A DNA stretch of 64,000 nt from Hathewaya histolytica (lineage in GTDB: Bacteria > Bacillota > Clostridia > Clostridiales > Clostridiaceae), in contig NZ_LR590481.1 of assembly GCF_901482605.1 (NCBI RefSeq), positions 2,294,001 to 2,358,000 of the forward strand, in the 5' to 3' direction. Shown in pieces: positions 6,816-16,904 of the stretch. How positions within the stretch are numbered: the stretch's first letter is position 1; the number at the start of each line of letters is the position of its first letter. The notes under the pieces were generated by a model. The model worked only from the letters and a program-made list of their open reading frames with translations. It did not search any database and was not told where the DNA came from. Position numbers and translations under genes: made by a program.

Positions 6816-8048
6816 TTATATTAATATATCTTTTTTCTTAAAATTAATATGTGAAATAATGTAACATATGATTATCCAAACAAGCATTATTATCACGGCA
6901 TTTTTAGTACTTATGCTTGGATCTCCTATCTGAAAAGCAAGATTGCCTTCTAGCAAGCTTATAGGATTTGAATACATTGTAACTATAAATCTATTAAATC
7001 CTTGGAATTTCCCCATTACAACTGATAAGAACTGAAACATAATAACTGTAACTATAGAAAGAGTCATGGACATCATACTACTCTTTACAATGGTTGAAAT
7101 TAAAAATGCTAAGGTACAGCAAGTTATTATATATACTATCTGTATCAACAAAGCTAAAGCTAAGAACTTCCATACAGGCATTATACTCCCTGAGTTAGTC
7201 ATGGGAACTAAATTATATTTACCAAACTCATTTAATCTAGTCGTGTCAAAAGCATATTTAACCCCTTGTATTATTGGATAGTTTGCATTTCCCATACCTC
7301 TCCAAATACTAATTCCTAAAAAGAATATAAGCTCTCCACCAATTATTAATGTTACAGCTGAAGCTACTAGCGATATAAATTTAGATAAAAGTACTTTAAC
7401 TCTAGATATAGGTTGAATTAACAAAAATTTAAGTGTTGCAGGAGTATATTCTCCAGATACTATATCTGCTGAGAATACAATTATACCCATAGTTAAAAAT
7501 GACATACCTAAACTACTTATTATGAATCTTAAAAAGTTAAATCCGTTTACTTTATAGTCTTCCACAGGTTTAATATTATTTTTAAGAAGGTACTTGGATT
7601 CCTCTATTTTTAATCTTATAAATTCTAAATCTTTAACTTTACCTTTTTTATTTAGTTCATATTGGGCTTCTCCTAATTTTATATCATCTTGTAATTTAAC
7701 TTTCCAATCTGGCTCTTTATTACCACTTTTAATTACTTCTTGAACCTCTGCAATATTTTTTTCTACTGATAATATCTCCTCATCTATACCTTTAATTCTT
7801 AGTGTTAATTCATCTGGCTTGTCCTTTAATTCACTACTTACACTTTTCTTTTCTTCTTCTAGATGCTTTAAAGTTTTGTTATGAGAAGCCAATATATTTT
7901 CAGGTTTATTACTTTCTAAAATAGACTTTTCAGTATTATATTGTAGAAATGTAGCTACAGATAGAAGTAATAAAAATCCTATAAATACTACTAAAGTCTT
8001 TTTTCTTTTAAATAATTTTATTAGCTCATTTTTAATTAAAGTACCCAT
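6816..8048 (-). CDS. ABC-2 type transporter permease
   Basis: A 410-residue membrane protein. One helix near residues 20-35 is followed by a long charged, coiled-coil-like extracytoplasmic stretch (about 40-165), then five or six helices. Motifs such as SGEYTPATLKFLLIQPISR are typical of ABC-2 permeases of the NatB/BcrB type. The start codon overlaps the stop of the ATPase gene by one base (TAATG), so the two are translationally coupled. The exported substrate (peptide antibiotic, ion or lipid) cannot be deduced. Confidence 0.88.
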   Translation of the reverse strand: MGTLIKNELIKLFKRKKTLVVFIGFLLLLSVATFLQYNTEKSILESNKPENILASHNKTLKHLEEEKKSVSSELKDKPDELTLRIKGIDEEILSVEKNIAEVQEVIKSGNKEPDWKVKLQDDIKLGEAQYELNKKGKVKDLEFIRLKIEESKYLLKNNIKPVEDYKVNGFNFLRFIISSLGMSFLTMGIIVFSADIVSGEYTPATLKFLLIQPISRVKVLLSKFISLVASAVTLIIGGELIFFLGISIWRGMGNANYPIIQGVKYAFDTTRLNEFGKYNLVPMTNSGSIMPVWKFLALALLIQIVYIITCCTLAFLISTIVKSSMMSMTLSIVTVIMFQFLSVVMGKFQGFNRFIVTMYSNPISLLEGNLAFQIGDPSISTKNAVIIMLVWIIICYIISHINFKKKDILI

Positions 8049-8953
8049 TATTTAGCTCCCCCCTTAACTAATTCTAAATATCTTTGCTCTAATCCCTTGT
8101 GTTTTATATAAAATTCCTCAAGGAGAACACCTCTATGTATTAAATTTTTTATTATTACAGGTATATCTTCCTTACTAGTCTTTATTTCTATACAATCTTC
8201 CCTTTCCACTATTTCTGCTATTTTATCTATTTCATTTAAAACTTTTATGCAATGTTCATTATCTAAAGATCTTATAACTGTAATTATACTTTCATCTTCT
8301 TCATTATTTACACTCTCTATAGATTGAATAAGCCCATCCTTAATAAAAGCTACTCTATCACATAATTGCTGAACTTCACTTAAAATATGTGAAGATATAA
8401 ATACAGATACGCCTCTCTCCTTAGCAGCAGTTTTTACTATTTTTCTAAAATCTAATATTCCTGTTGGGTCTAACCCATTAGTAGGTTCATCTAATATAAG
8501 TAACTTAGGATCTGATATTAGAGCTGCAGCAAGTCCTAATCTTTGTTTCATACCTAGAGAATACTTCTTTACATTAACATCTATTTTATCTTTAAGCCCA
8601 ACTAACTCTATAAGTCTGTTTACTTCCCTTCGTTTAACTCCTCTTATCCTTGCTATCTGCATTAAATTTTCCCTACCAGATAGATAACCATATAATTCAG
8701 GATTTTCTACTACTGCTCCTACATTTGATAATGCTTTCTCTCTTTCATTTTTTAAATCATGTCCCATTATCTTTATACTTCCACTATCATTATGAATAAG
8801 ACCAACAATCATTCTAATGGTAGTTGTCTTCCCTGCACCATTTGGTCCAAGAAATCCAAAGACTTCACCCTCTTTAACAGAAAAATCTATTCCCTTTATA
8901 ATTAACTCTTTTCCAAGTTTCTTTTTAAGTCCACTTACCTCTAAAACATTCAT
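8048..8953 (-). CDS. ABC transporter ATP-binding protein (bacitracin/NatA type)
   Basis: A 301-residue ATPase with Walker A (GPNGAGKTTTIRMI), signature YSLGMKQR, Walker B (LLILDEPTNGLD) and the switch histidine (ISSHIL). The extra C-terminal domain of about 80 residues is common in this DrrA/BcrA-like group. It works with the permease directly downstream. Start ATG follows GGAGTGGAG. Confidence 0.92.
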   Translation of the reverse strand: MNVLEVSGLKKKLGKELIIKGIDFSVKEGEVFGFLGPNGAGKTTTIRMIVGLIHNDSGSIKIMGHDLKNEREKALSNVGAVVENPELYGYLSGRENLMQIARIRGVKRREVNRLIELVGLKDKIDVNVKKYSLGMKQRLGLAAALISDPKLLILDEPTNGLDPTGILDFRKIVKTAAKERGVSVFISSHILSEVQQLCDRVAFIKDGLIQSIESVNNEEDESIITVIRSLDNEHCIKVLNEIDKIAEIVEREDCIEIKTSKEDIPVIIKNLIHRGVLLEEFYIKHKGLEQRYLELVKGGAK

Positions 8954-9090
8954 CTACTCCACTCCTCTCCTAGCGTTTAATATGATTATACTATAAAATA
9001 GTAAAAAATAAACATTATGTTTGTAATTTAAGCTAGATTAGAATTTTTTTTAAACTTTTGAAGATAATAAATATATAAGGAGGTATTGAG

Positions 9091-9294
9091 ATGGATAAAG
9101 ATAATTTAGTAAACAATGTACCATATTATAAAAATAAGGATGTAGGAGAATCTCTAGAAGATTATATTGTTCGTAAAGATAAGGAAATTAATAAAAATAA
9201 AATTAAATCTGAAAAACTCCAAAATGAATTATATGGTTTCTCCATATATCCACAAACTGATTTATATACAAAAGATCCTAATCATTTCTATTAA
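9091..9294 (+). CDS. Small hypothetical protein, 67 residues
   Basis: I do not recognise this protein. It is hydrophilic and charged, with no membrane helix; the C-terminus is aromatic (YGFSIYPQTDLYTKDPNHFY, 20 residues). AAGGAGG precedes the ATG by 9 bases and a terminator follows directly, so it is very likely a real single-gene unit divergent from the ABC operon. Confidence 0.7.
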   Translation: MDKDNLVNNVPYYKNKDVGESLEDYIVRKDKEINKNKIKSEKLQNELYGFSIYPQTDLYTKDPNHFY

Positions 9295-9295
9295 A

Positions 9296-9322
9296 AAAAC
9301 TCCTCAAATGAGGAGTTTTATA
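9296..9322. terminator. Bidirectional terminator
   Basis: AAAACTCCTC (9296-9305) and GAGGAGTTTT (9310-9319) around AAAT. It serves the small ORF on plus and sodA on minus, whose stop codon it includes. Confidence 0.9.
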
Positions 9323-9914
9323 AGCTTGTAGCCTTTGTAAATCTCATATTAACAGAATTCCAATTAATAATATTGTAAAATGCATTTACAAAATCCGCTC
9401 TTTTATTTCTATACTTTAAGTAATATGCATGCTCCCATACATCCAAAACTAATAATGGTGCTACACCCCATTGAGTTAAGTTTTGATGTTTTTCACATTG
9501 AAGAATTACAAGTTTATTAAAACAAGGATTCCAGCATAATATTGCCCATCCTGAACCTTCTACAGCTATAGCTGCTGCAGAAAATTGCTTTTGAAAATTT
9601 TCATAACTTCCAAAATCCTTTTCTATTTGATCTAATAATTTTCCACCTGGTTCATTTTTGCTTGGGCACATATTTTCCCAAAATAATGTATGAAGAATAT
9701 GCCCTGAACCATGAAAAGCAAGTTCTTTTTCCCAATGTTTAATTAAAGCATAATCTCCCTTACTTCTAGCCTCATCTAACTTACTTTCCGCATTATTTAA
9801 TCCATCTACATAAGACTTATGATGTACATCATGATGTATCCTAAGTGTTTCTTCATCATAATAAGGTTCTAAAGCATTATATTCATAAGGTAAGTCTGGT
9901 AAAGTATATGTCAT
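9318..9914 (-). CDS. sodA: Superoxide dismutase, Fe/Mn family
   Basis: A 198-residue Fe/Mn superoxide dismutase of usual length. Metal ligands are seen in LRIHHDVHHKSY (His), HGSGHILHTLFW (His) and LDVWEHAYYLKY (Asp, His). The N-terminal YTLPDLPYEYNALEPY is the family opening. It removes superoxide, a defence during air exposure of an anaerobe. Choice of iron or manganese cannot be settled by eye. Start ATG follows AGAGGTG. No operon partner. Confidence 0.95.
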   Translation of the reverse strand: MTYTLPDLPYEYNALEPYYDEETLRIHHDVHHKSYVDGLNNAESKLDEARSKGDYALIKHWEKELAFHGSGHILHTLFWENMCPSKNEPGGKLLDQIEKDFGSYENFQKQFSAAAIAVEGSGWAILCWNPCFNKLVILQCEKHQNLTQWGVAPLLVLDVWEHAYYLKYRNKRADFVNAFYNIINWNSVNMRFTKATSL

Positions 9915-9972
9915 AATATCACCTCTTATTTTATTTTCATAGCAATATTATTATGGGTACCAATACATAATT

Positions 9973-10851
9973 TTATACTTCTCTTTCTTTTAATATCCCA
10001 CTTGAACATTTTTTATCATATAAGTATAAAATAATGGCAGCACTTATTATAATTACTCCTCCTATGATACTATAAACATCTGGTACTTCTCTAAATATAC
10101 AAAAACCTAATATTGATGCAAATATTATATTTATATAATTATAAATAGAAACCTCTGCTGCTGGAGCATATTTATATGCTAAAGTCATGGAAACTTGTGC
10201 AAATCCATAACAAAGTCCTATACATATCAAAATAAAACTCATCCTTGTATCAGGTATTTTAAAATTCAAAAACATTCCTGGTAAAGTTCCAATCATAGAA
10301 ATTAATGAAAAATGAACCACAATAGTAGAGGGATCTTCTTTATCACCTAGAAACCTCAAATAGGTGTATGCCGCACCAGATAAAACCGCTGAAATAAATC
10401 CTGATAAGGCTGGTATCATCCCCATACTAAACTTAGGCTTAATTACTAGTAGTGCTCCAATGAATACAAGTGCCAAAATTGGGAGTTGTATTTTACTGAG
10501 CTTTTCCTTCAGAAAAATATATGCAAAGATAGTTACAAAAAAAGGTGATAATTTATTTAGCATAGATGAATCTGCTATCATAAGTTTGCTTATGGCATAA
10601 AAATTTGTTACCATAGCTCCTAATCCCAACACAGATCTCATAAATAAAAACTTCTGATTTTTCTTTTCACCAAGTAAAGTAGTTCCATTTTTAATAGCAA
10701 AGGTAAAAGCAATTATAAATGTAACGATATTTGTAAAAAACATTCTTTGAAATAACGGTATATCATTTCCCCATTTTATAAAAACATTCATTAAAGCATA
10801 GAGAAAAGCAGACATGAGCATAAAAATTATACCCTTACTTTTACTTTCCAT
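9973..10851 (-). CDS. EamA/DMT-family transporter
   Basis: A 292-residue protein with about ten membrane helices arranged as two EamA repeats; the motif FLKEKLSKIQL near the middle and FREVPDVYSIIGG near the end mark the ends of each half. Members of this drug/metabolite group export amino acids or other metabolites. It stands alone; substrate unknown. Start ATG follows GGGGG. Confidence 0.88.
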   Translation of the reverse strand: MESKSKGIIFMLMSAFLYALMNVFIKWGNDIPLFQRMFFTNIVTFIIAFTFAIKNGTTLLGEKKNQKFLFMRSVLGLGAMVTNFYAISKLMIADSSMLNKLSPFFVTIFAYIFLKEKLSKIQLPILALVFIGALLVIKPKFSMGMIPALSGFISAVLSGAAYTYLRFLGDKEDPSTIVVHFSLISMIGTLPGMFLNFKIPDTRMSFILICIGLCYGFAQVSMTLAYKYAPAAEVSIYNYINIIFASILGFCIFREVPDVYSIIGGVIIISAAIILYLYDKKCSSGILKEREV

Positions 10852-10987
10852 AAATAAACCCCCTATAAGTACTATACATTTAAATTCTATGTTTTAATTC
10901 TATCAGATTTCGAGGATTATACATAGTTATACTTTAAACATCTAGCTAACCTACATGTCTATTTTATTAGGGAAAATATACAGTTAA

Positions 10988-12149
10988 TTAAAACCTAGCC
11001 ACAGAAATCTCCTCTTCACTTTTTTTCTTATTGTTTTCTTTTGTAAACATAACGCCTCCTACTAGAGCTGTAAAAGGTGCTACAGTTATAAGCCCAAAGC
11101 TTCCAACTAAGGTATGAAGTATTTCTCCTGCTACATATGTCATATTAATTATATTTATCATTGGAACACCTTGAGCCATAAAAACCATTAACATAGCAGT
11201 ATACCACCTGAGTATGCCAATAATAAAGTGGTCGTCATAGTTCCAAGAATTGCCGTTGAAATATTAATTCCTGAATTTATAGCTTCCCTTGCTGCAATAT
11301 CAGGTTTCTTATTTACAATCTCACTTAATGCTGAAGATATATCCATAGATACATCCATAACTGCTTCAGAAGATGCTATAAATATCCCCGAATAAAAAAT
11401 CTTAGTTATATCTAAATGTGCATATCCACTATAAAGTAAACTTTCTGAAAAAGGAACTATTGCTCCATGTATATTAAATGCTTTACCAAAAACTATACCT
11501 AAAATACATGTAGTTATAATTCCAACATTTAACCATAAAAAACAACCAAAGCTTTTTTTGTAAAACCTGCTACCAAAAATATTATGACAAATGTTATTAT
11601 AGTAACTAAAACCAAAGATAATACTATGGGATCTACCCCCTTTAAAAATCCAGGAATCAACACCTTCCAAATTACCATAATCGTAAATATAAACGAAATA
11701 ATAGCTTTAACTCCTGTCCAACCTGAAATTAATATTATTAAAGTAACAAATACTAACAAAAGTATGCCTTCAATATTTATCCTATAATGATCTATTACAT
11801 TAACATTTGAAATCACATCTTTGTTATAATCTATAACAATTAATGTATTATCGCCCACTTGGAATATTTTGTCCAATTTCAACTTACTCATAACCTTATT
11901 TACCGCTTCAACCTTTTCTCCCTTAAATTTACCATTCATAACTTCCACTATAACTGTTTGAGTTCCTGTTTTAACAATACCCCTTGTCCTCATTTGAGAG
12001 TTATCTACTTCTATAATCTTTCCCTTACCTCTTATGGATTTTATATTATCTTTATGCTTTTCAAATCCAGTAGGTATAAAAATTAAAAACCCAATTACAA
12101 TAATTAATACTAAAATAAATATCTTTGATACATTTTCTTTACATAGCAT
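10988..12149 (-). pseudogene. YibE/F-like membrane protein, broken by two frameshifts
   Basis: Three overlapping reading frames form one YibE/F-family protein of about 385 residues. The first part has a signal anchor, an extracytoplasmic domain and helices ending VAGFTKKALVVF; the frame then shifts in an A6 run (11537-11542; T6 where T7 is needed) and resumes as LWLNVGIITTCILGIVFGKA. A second shift near 11200-11206 (GGTGGTATACT where GGTGGTTATACT is expected) separates LLLAYSGG from YTAMLMVFMAQGVP. Both are one-base losses. Start chosen at 12149 (GAGGTG upstream). The family is a multi-pass membrane protein of unknown function. Either a recent pseudogene or base-calling errors; its neighbour is broken in the same way. 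Confidence 0.82.
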
Positions 12150-12210
12150 AGTTTTCACCTCTATAAAAAATAAATCCAAATCTATTCTTATCTATCTAGA
12201 AATTAGATAT

Positions 12211-13769
12211 TTATTTTAGGTTAAGTGCTATCTTTAACTTATAAAATATATCAGTATTATCGTAATACCCATTGAAAAGTTCTTCTCCTTGTCCCTTTGC
12301 AAAGGTTGGAACTGGTACTCCTGTATGTGCATAGGATGTCCATCCTATACCTGCCTTTTGGTTTAATATATGAGTTATAGTTACGGTTAATGGATCATAA
12401 CTTCCATATAAAAGTTTTTCTTGTGAGTTTAGCTTTCTAGATTTTTCATCTTTCATACTCATATGGAAAGCATATTTTAATTGTTTTAATTCATGATCTT
12501 TTAATTTTAATCTCTCATCTGTTCCTTCTGTTGTAAGGCCAAAGTTTTTAGTTATATTAGGCATAAATTCTTCAAACTTTGCATTCTCTTTTTTTTCTTC
12601 TGAATAATTTTTAACTATGTTATCAAATTTATCATAAGAAACTTTTTGATTATATAATAAATCGTAATAATTATCATACCCTGTTCCTGCAAACCCTTGA
12701 GTCAATCCTCCTGTTTCATGGTCTGCAGTTACCACTATTAGAGTATCTTCTGGATACTTTTCATAAAATTCTATAGCAACTTTAACAGATTCATCAAAGG
12801 CTATATATCCTTTATTGAAGTTGTTGCATCGTTTGCATGACATGCCCAATCAATTTTTCCACCTTCCACCATCATAAAAAAACCTTTTTCATTATTTAAA
12901 ACTTCTATACCTTTTTTAGTAAACTCTTTAAGAGTTATTCCATCTTTACTATTATCAACTTCATAAGGCAAGGCTTGTTCCTCATCTAATACTGGAGATT
13001 CTGCAATTATTTTTTCTTCTTTATTACTTAGTTTATTAAAATCCTCTTTAGTCTTAACTATCTTATATCCTAATTTTTTAGCTTCTTCATGTACATGAGG
13101 CTTATCTTTATTCTTACCTATAGGTTCTTTTAATCCTCCCCCTGCAAAATAATTAAAGTCACTCCTAGGCATATTCATAGCTATTTCATAATAATTTTTT
13201 CTAGTTTTATTATGTGCATAGAAAACTGCTGGAGTTGCATGATCTATAGAAACACTTGAAACTATGCCTACCTTTTTACCACTTTCCCTTACTATTTCAG
13301 CTATGGTTTTATATGAAGTTTTTCTATCACTCCCCATAGAAATCACACCATCATCTGTTTTATTTCCTGTAGATATAGCAGTTCCGGCTGATGCTGAATC
13401 TGTTATAAAAGTGTCTGCAGCATAAGTAGTTGTCATACCCATAACAGGAAACCTTGTAAAACTTAATTTGTTTTCCTTTATTTTATACGCATTAGGTTTA
13501 TTTCCATTACCATCTTTAGCAGATAAATAGTTTTCAGCTGCATTGATTTGTGGCATAGCATTTCCATCACCTATAAATAAAAAAACATATTTAGGATTTC
13601 CTTTTAACTTTTTCTCTTTGTTTTCTTTCGTATTTTCATTTTTAACTTGAGAAGTAGTTGCCTTGTAACTATTCTCCCTCTTATCACCTTTTTTTAATGT
13701 TACTAATACTACACCTAAGGAAAATATAGAAATTATGCAGAGTATTATTATTACATTACTTTTCTTCAT
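12211..13769 (-). pseudogene. phoA: Alkaline phosphatase, broken by one frameshift
   Basis: Together the two frames give a secreted alkaline phosphatase of about 520 residues. Residues 1-25 are a signal peptide or anchor. FLFIGDGNAMPQINAAENY begins the core; TDSASAGTAISTG holds the nucleophile Ser; SIDHATPAVFYAH, ADHETGG and YAHTGVPVPTFAKG give metal ligands. The frame breaks at about 12801-12808: the first frame ends CHANDATTSIKDI then stop, while the second resumes IAFDESVKVAIEFYEKYP. One missing A (GATATATAGCC for GATATAATAGCC) restores a continuous protein. All catalytic motifs are intact, so decay must be recent, or the break is a sequencing error. The gene lies 60 bases upstream of the broken YibE/F gene on the same strand. 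Confidence 0.88.
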
Positions 13770-13880
13770 AATTATCCCCCTTCAACTTGTAATGTACTTC
13801 TCTTACATACTATCCTATAATTGTTTTGATTAAATTAAATTATTGTAATTTTATCTTTACTTTGTTAAATTATAAAATAA

Positions 13881-13912
13881 AAAAATCAGGTTAAAGTAAA
13901 CCTGATTTTTTT
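13881..13912 (-). terminator. Rho-independent terminator
   Basis: AAAAATCAGGTT (13881-13892) pairs with AACCTGATTTTT (13899-13910) just downstream of the 13914 gene. Confidence 0.9.
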
Positions 13913-13913
13913 A

Positions 13914-14327
13914 TTAGTTATTATTTTTTTTATCTGTTTCTAATAATTTATCCTCTTCATCTAATTCCTGATTTTCGCTATAATAAAATTCCTTAAAAAA
14001 TAAAGAATCCTTAGTCATTACCCCTTTAGTCTCCTTCAAGGCTATAAATTCATCATTTTCAGTAAGATTATTATTATACTCTTTTCTATTTTTATTTGGT
14101 ATTCTTTCTACAAAAATTCTAAAAAGCTCTTCTCTAAAATATTCAGAATCTAATCTTGGAAATGAGGGCAATAGTTCAAATCCTTGTTCTAAAGCCTCTT
14201 TTACACTTTCAACTTCATATTTAAAATAATACTTACCACTTTTTCTACACAATTCACCTATCTTAAATTCAATTCCTTCTCCAGATTTCCAAAACAAATT
14301 AAGTACTTCTTTCTTATCTAAAGTCAC
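13914..14327 (-). CDS. Hypothetical cytoplasmic protein
   Basis: A 137-residue acidic protein I cannot assign. It has no signal or membrane segment. The middle, YYFKYEVESVKEALEQGF and ELFRIFVERIP, looks like a compact alpha/beta domain, and the C-terminus is Asp/Glu/Asn-rich and probably disordered. I prefer the GTG at 14327 (AGAGGTG 7 bases upstream) over the TTG seven codons before it. It is flanked by its own terminator and lies between the broken phosphatase and the phosphopentomutase-like gene. Confidence 0.7.
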   Translation of the reverse strand: MTLDKKEVLNLFWKSGEGIEFKIGELCRKSGKYYFKYEVESVKEALEQGFELLPSFPRLDSEYFREELFRIFVERIPNKNRKEYNNNLTENDEFIALKETKGVMTKDSLFFKEFYYSENQELDEEDKLLETDKKNNN

Positions 14328-14426
14328 ACTATTACACCTCTTTATCAAAATAATTCAATTAGTCCCACAATACCTTTATATTAAATATATCACATAATCA
14401 TAATATTTATAACTTAATATTATAAT

Positions 14427-15638
14427 TTATATTTTTAATTTAGAAAAAAAGCTCTCTCCTACCTCTGTTCTTTCTCCATTAAATATTTCTACAATGGTTG
14501 CACCGACATCACTCATTGTTTTTCTAGTTCCTAAATAAATTTCACCGTGCATACACTTATTATATATAAGAATAGGCACCCTTTCGCGGGTATGTTTACT
14601 ATGACCTATTGTGGGATCATTTCCGTGATCAGCCATAACTATAAGAAAGTCGTCTCCACCAATTAAATTTATTATTTCTCCTATAAACTTATCAACTTTT
14701 TCTAATTGTTTACCATACATCTTTACATCTTCAAGATGTCCTGCTAAATCTGTTTCTTGAATATTTATAAATATAAACCCATAATCTAAAGATTTAATTT
14801 GCTCCAAGCTATTTTCAATTATAAGATTAGTATTAACTCCATATATTCTTTTATCCACATCCACATCTATGATATCTGAAACTTTACCAATTGAAATCAC
14901 TGGTACATTAATTTTTTTTAATTTTGTAATACAATGACCCTGATTATTTATACCGTAACCTAGGTGTTCAACTTCATATTCCCTATTATATAAATTGCAT
15001 TTAGGAGAATTTATTCCTATATACTTTCCTTCCTTTATCTCAATACACCTTGTTAATTCTTCTACAGTAACTTTTGTAATTACTGAAACCACCCTTGAAA
15101 CTTTAGTTATATTTCGTACTTCTTTAGCTATTAATTTTACTTTATTATAATCTACTTTTTCATTACTTCCTATAACCGAGTATACATTACCATATTCAGC
15201 TTCTATATTATCACAAACAAAGATTCCTTCATCTACAAAAAGATAAGAAGATTGAAATTTAGTTACCTTCTCTACTCCGTATCCTAACTTTTCCAACCTA
15301 AATTTTATACTGTCTATATAATGCTCTAGGGGATATACTACAGGATTTTCTATCTTTGCACCTGCTATTTCATAATGACCATAGAAAGAGTCAGCACCAG
15401 GATGAGTTAAATTAGCTTCGCCATATATAGCATTCGATACTTTCTTATAATCTCCCACTTCCTCACCTAATGCATTTATTAATCCTAACTTTATTAAATT
15501 ATTAATACTTAGTTCCTTGTTATTTTCTAGTATATGCTTTAGAGTATTGCTTCCTACATCTATAGGTCTATTTATTTTTATATCTTCCATTTCACCTATG
15601 CCTAAACTATCTATAACAAGTAAAATAACTCTTTTCAA
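14427..15638 (-). CDS. Phosphopentomutase-like metalloenzyme
   Basis: A 403-residue protein of the alkaline-phosphatase superfamily and of DeoB length. MKRVILLVIDSLGIGEMED is the metal-binding N-terminus, DVGSNTLKHI follows, and the C-terminal metal sites are ETDLAGHLEDV and VMADHGNDPTIGHSKHTRERVP. DeoB interconverts ribose-1- and ribose-5-phosphate. The middle cap domain is divergent, and no nucleoside phosphorylase or deaminase lies nearby, so a related sugar-phosphate mutase is possible. The TTG at 15638 (AAGGTG 6 bases upstream) fits DeoB starts better than the GTG three codons before it, which is inside the ribosome site. Confidence 0.78.
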   Translation of the reverse strand: MKRVILLVIDSLGIGEMEDIKINRPIDVGSNTLKHILENNKELSINNLIKLGLINALGEEVGDYKKVSNAIYGEANLTHPGADSFYGHYEIAGAKIENPVVYPLEHYIDSIKFRLEKLGYGVEKVTKFQSSYLFVDEGIFVCDNIEAEYGNVYSVIGSNEKVDYNKVKLIAKEVRNITKVSRVVSVITKVTVEELTRCIEIKEGKYIGINSPKCNLYNREYEVEHLGYGINNQGHCITKLKKINVPVISIGKVSDIIDVDVDKRIYGVNTNLIIENSLEQIKSLDYGFIFINIQETDLAGHLEDVKMYGKQLEKVDKFIGEIINLIGGDDFLIVMADHGNDPTIGHSKHTRERVPILIYNKCMHGEIYLGTRKTMSDVGATIVEIFNGERTEVGESFFSKLKI

Positions 15639-15686
15639 TAAGATCACCTTCTTTGTTTATATATTTTATCTTTGGTTTTTAGTTAA

Positions 15687-15727
15687 ATATAAATAAATCT
15701 TGCATAAAATGCAAGATTTATTTATAT
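15687..15727 (-). terminator. AT-rich hairpin, likely terminator
   Basis: An 18-bp perfect stem (15687-15704 with 15710-15727; core AAATCTTGCA/TGCAAGATTT) with loop TAAAA downstream of the glycosyltransferase gene. The following minus-strand T-run is short. Confidence 0.7.
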
Positions 15728-15750
15728 TTATGTATAATCTAATTGTTAAC

Positions 15751-16770
15751 TTATCTAGACATCTTAGTATTTTTATCTATAGAATTTTTAGACTTTAATA
15801 AATAGAAAGTTATTAATCCTTCTAAAAAGCCTATTCCATAACTTAAATGTAGTATGGGAAATATTATAAATAAATACCCTAGAATTTTTATATTCCCTTT
15901 ACTTTTCTTTACAGAAAATATTATATCTAATGTGAAATATAATAAAAGCTCCAAAATCCATAACATTCTTATTGGTTTACAAAAAAATGATCCTAATGCA
16001 CCAATCATATTAGTAGTAACAAAAGCTAATGGTATGAGATGTCTAATTGATGATGTCTTTCCATGCTTTTGCATAACTCTAACTTTCCAAAATCCATATT
16101 GATAATATTGTTTCCATAATTTTTTTAAGGAAGCTCTACTATAGTATGTTGATTTTATATCTGGATCTAAAATTATCTTATAGTTATTTTTTGTAACTCT
16201 AAAGTTAAGTTCATCATCCTGATTTCTAACTAATTCCTCATCAAAATATCCTATGGAATCTAATACTCCTTTTCTATAAGCACCAAAAGCAACTGTATCC
16301 ACATAAGCCCTTTCTGTGGCATATCTAAATAATGCATTTCCCACTCCAAAAGGTGAACTCATGGCTTCAGATATGGCCTCACCTTTTAAACTTGTACTAA
16401 CAGTTTTTATAGGTCCACCAGAACATCCTATCTCATTATTTTGTAGGGCTAATACATTGTTTTTAACAAAATCTACATCAGCATGGGCATGTGCTCCGAA
16501 AATTATTACTATATCACTCTTACTTTTTTTAATCCCTTCATTCATTCCTTTTGGTGCTGAAAGACCAGGATTATCTATTAGAAAAACATTTCCATATTTT
16601 TTTGAGTACTCATTAACTATTTCCCTAGTTTTATCTCCTGACATTCCATCACAAACAAAAACTTCCATTAACTCTTTAGGATAACTTTGACTCATAAAAG
16701 AATCTAGACATTTTCCTATAAAATTCTCTTCATTTCTTGATGGTATGACAACAGTAACTGTTTCATTCAT
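15751..16770 (-). CDS. Family 2 glycosyltransferase, membrane-associated (ExoA-like)
   Basis: A 339-residue GT-A fold glycosyltransferase. VTVVIPSRNEENFIGKCLDS is the nucleotide-sugar-binding start, VFVCDGMSGDKT follows, and the metal and catalytic acids appear as GAHAHADVDFV and RNQDDELNFRV. Two or three hydrophobic helices at residues 245-325 anchor it in the membrane, as in succinoglycan-type ExoA enzymes. It probably transfers a sugar to a lipid-linked acceptor; donor and product are unknown. Start ATG at 16770 follows AGGGTG; an upstream ATG six codons before has no site. It stands alone, not in a glycan cluster. Confidence 0.85.
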   Translation of the reverse strand: MNETVTVVIPSRNEENFIGKCLDSFMSQSYPKELMEVFVCDGMSGDKTREIVNEYSKKYGNVFLIDNPGLSAPKGMNEGIKKSKSDIVIIFGAHAHADVDFVKNNVLALQNNEIGCSGGPIKTVSTSLKGEAISEAMSSPFGVGNALFRYATERAYVDTVAFGAYRKGVLDSIGYFDEELVRNQDDELNFRVTKNNYKIILDPDIKSTYYSRASLKKLWKQYYQYGFWKVRVMQKHGKTSSIRHLIPLAFVTTNMIGALGSFFCKPIRMLWILELLLYFTLDIIFSVKKSKGNIKILGYLFIIFPILHLSYGIGFLEGLITFYLLKSKNSIDKNTKMSR

Positions 16771-16858
16771 TTTAACACACCCTAACAAATTTATATAATA
16801 TTATATTATTTTAGTAATCACTAACTATAATATCAGAAAAGATTTAAAATAAAAAGAG

Positions 16859-16892
16859 AAAAATAGAATTCGCAAAAGCAAATTCTATTTTT
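16859..16892 (-). terminator. ileS terminator
   Basis: AAAAATAGAATT (16859-16870) pairs with AATTCTATTTTT (16881-16892) just past the ileS stop. Confidence 0.88.
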
Positions 16893-16904
16893 GTTTAAGA
16901 TAAA

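Noticed and set aside
12211-13769. Programmed frameshift in the alkaline phosphatase
   Set aside because: No slippery heptamer or following structure seen at the break, and this family is not known to use frameshifting.
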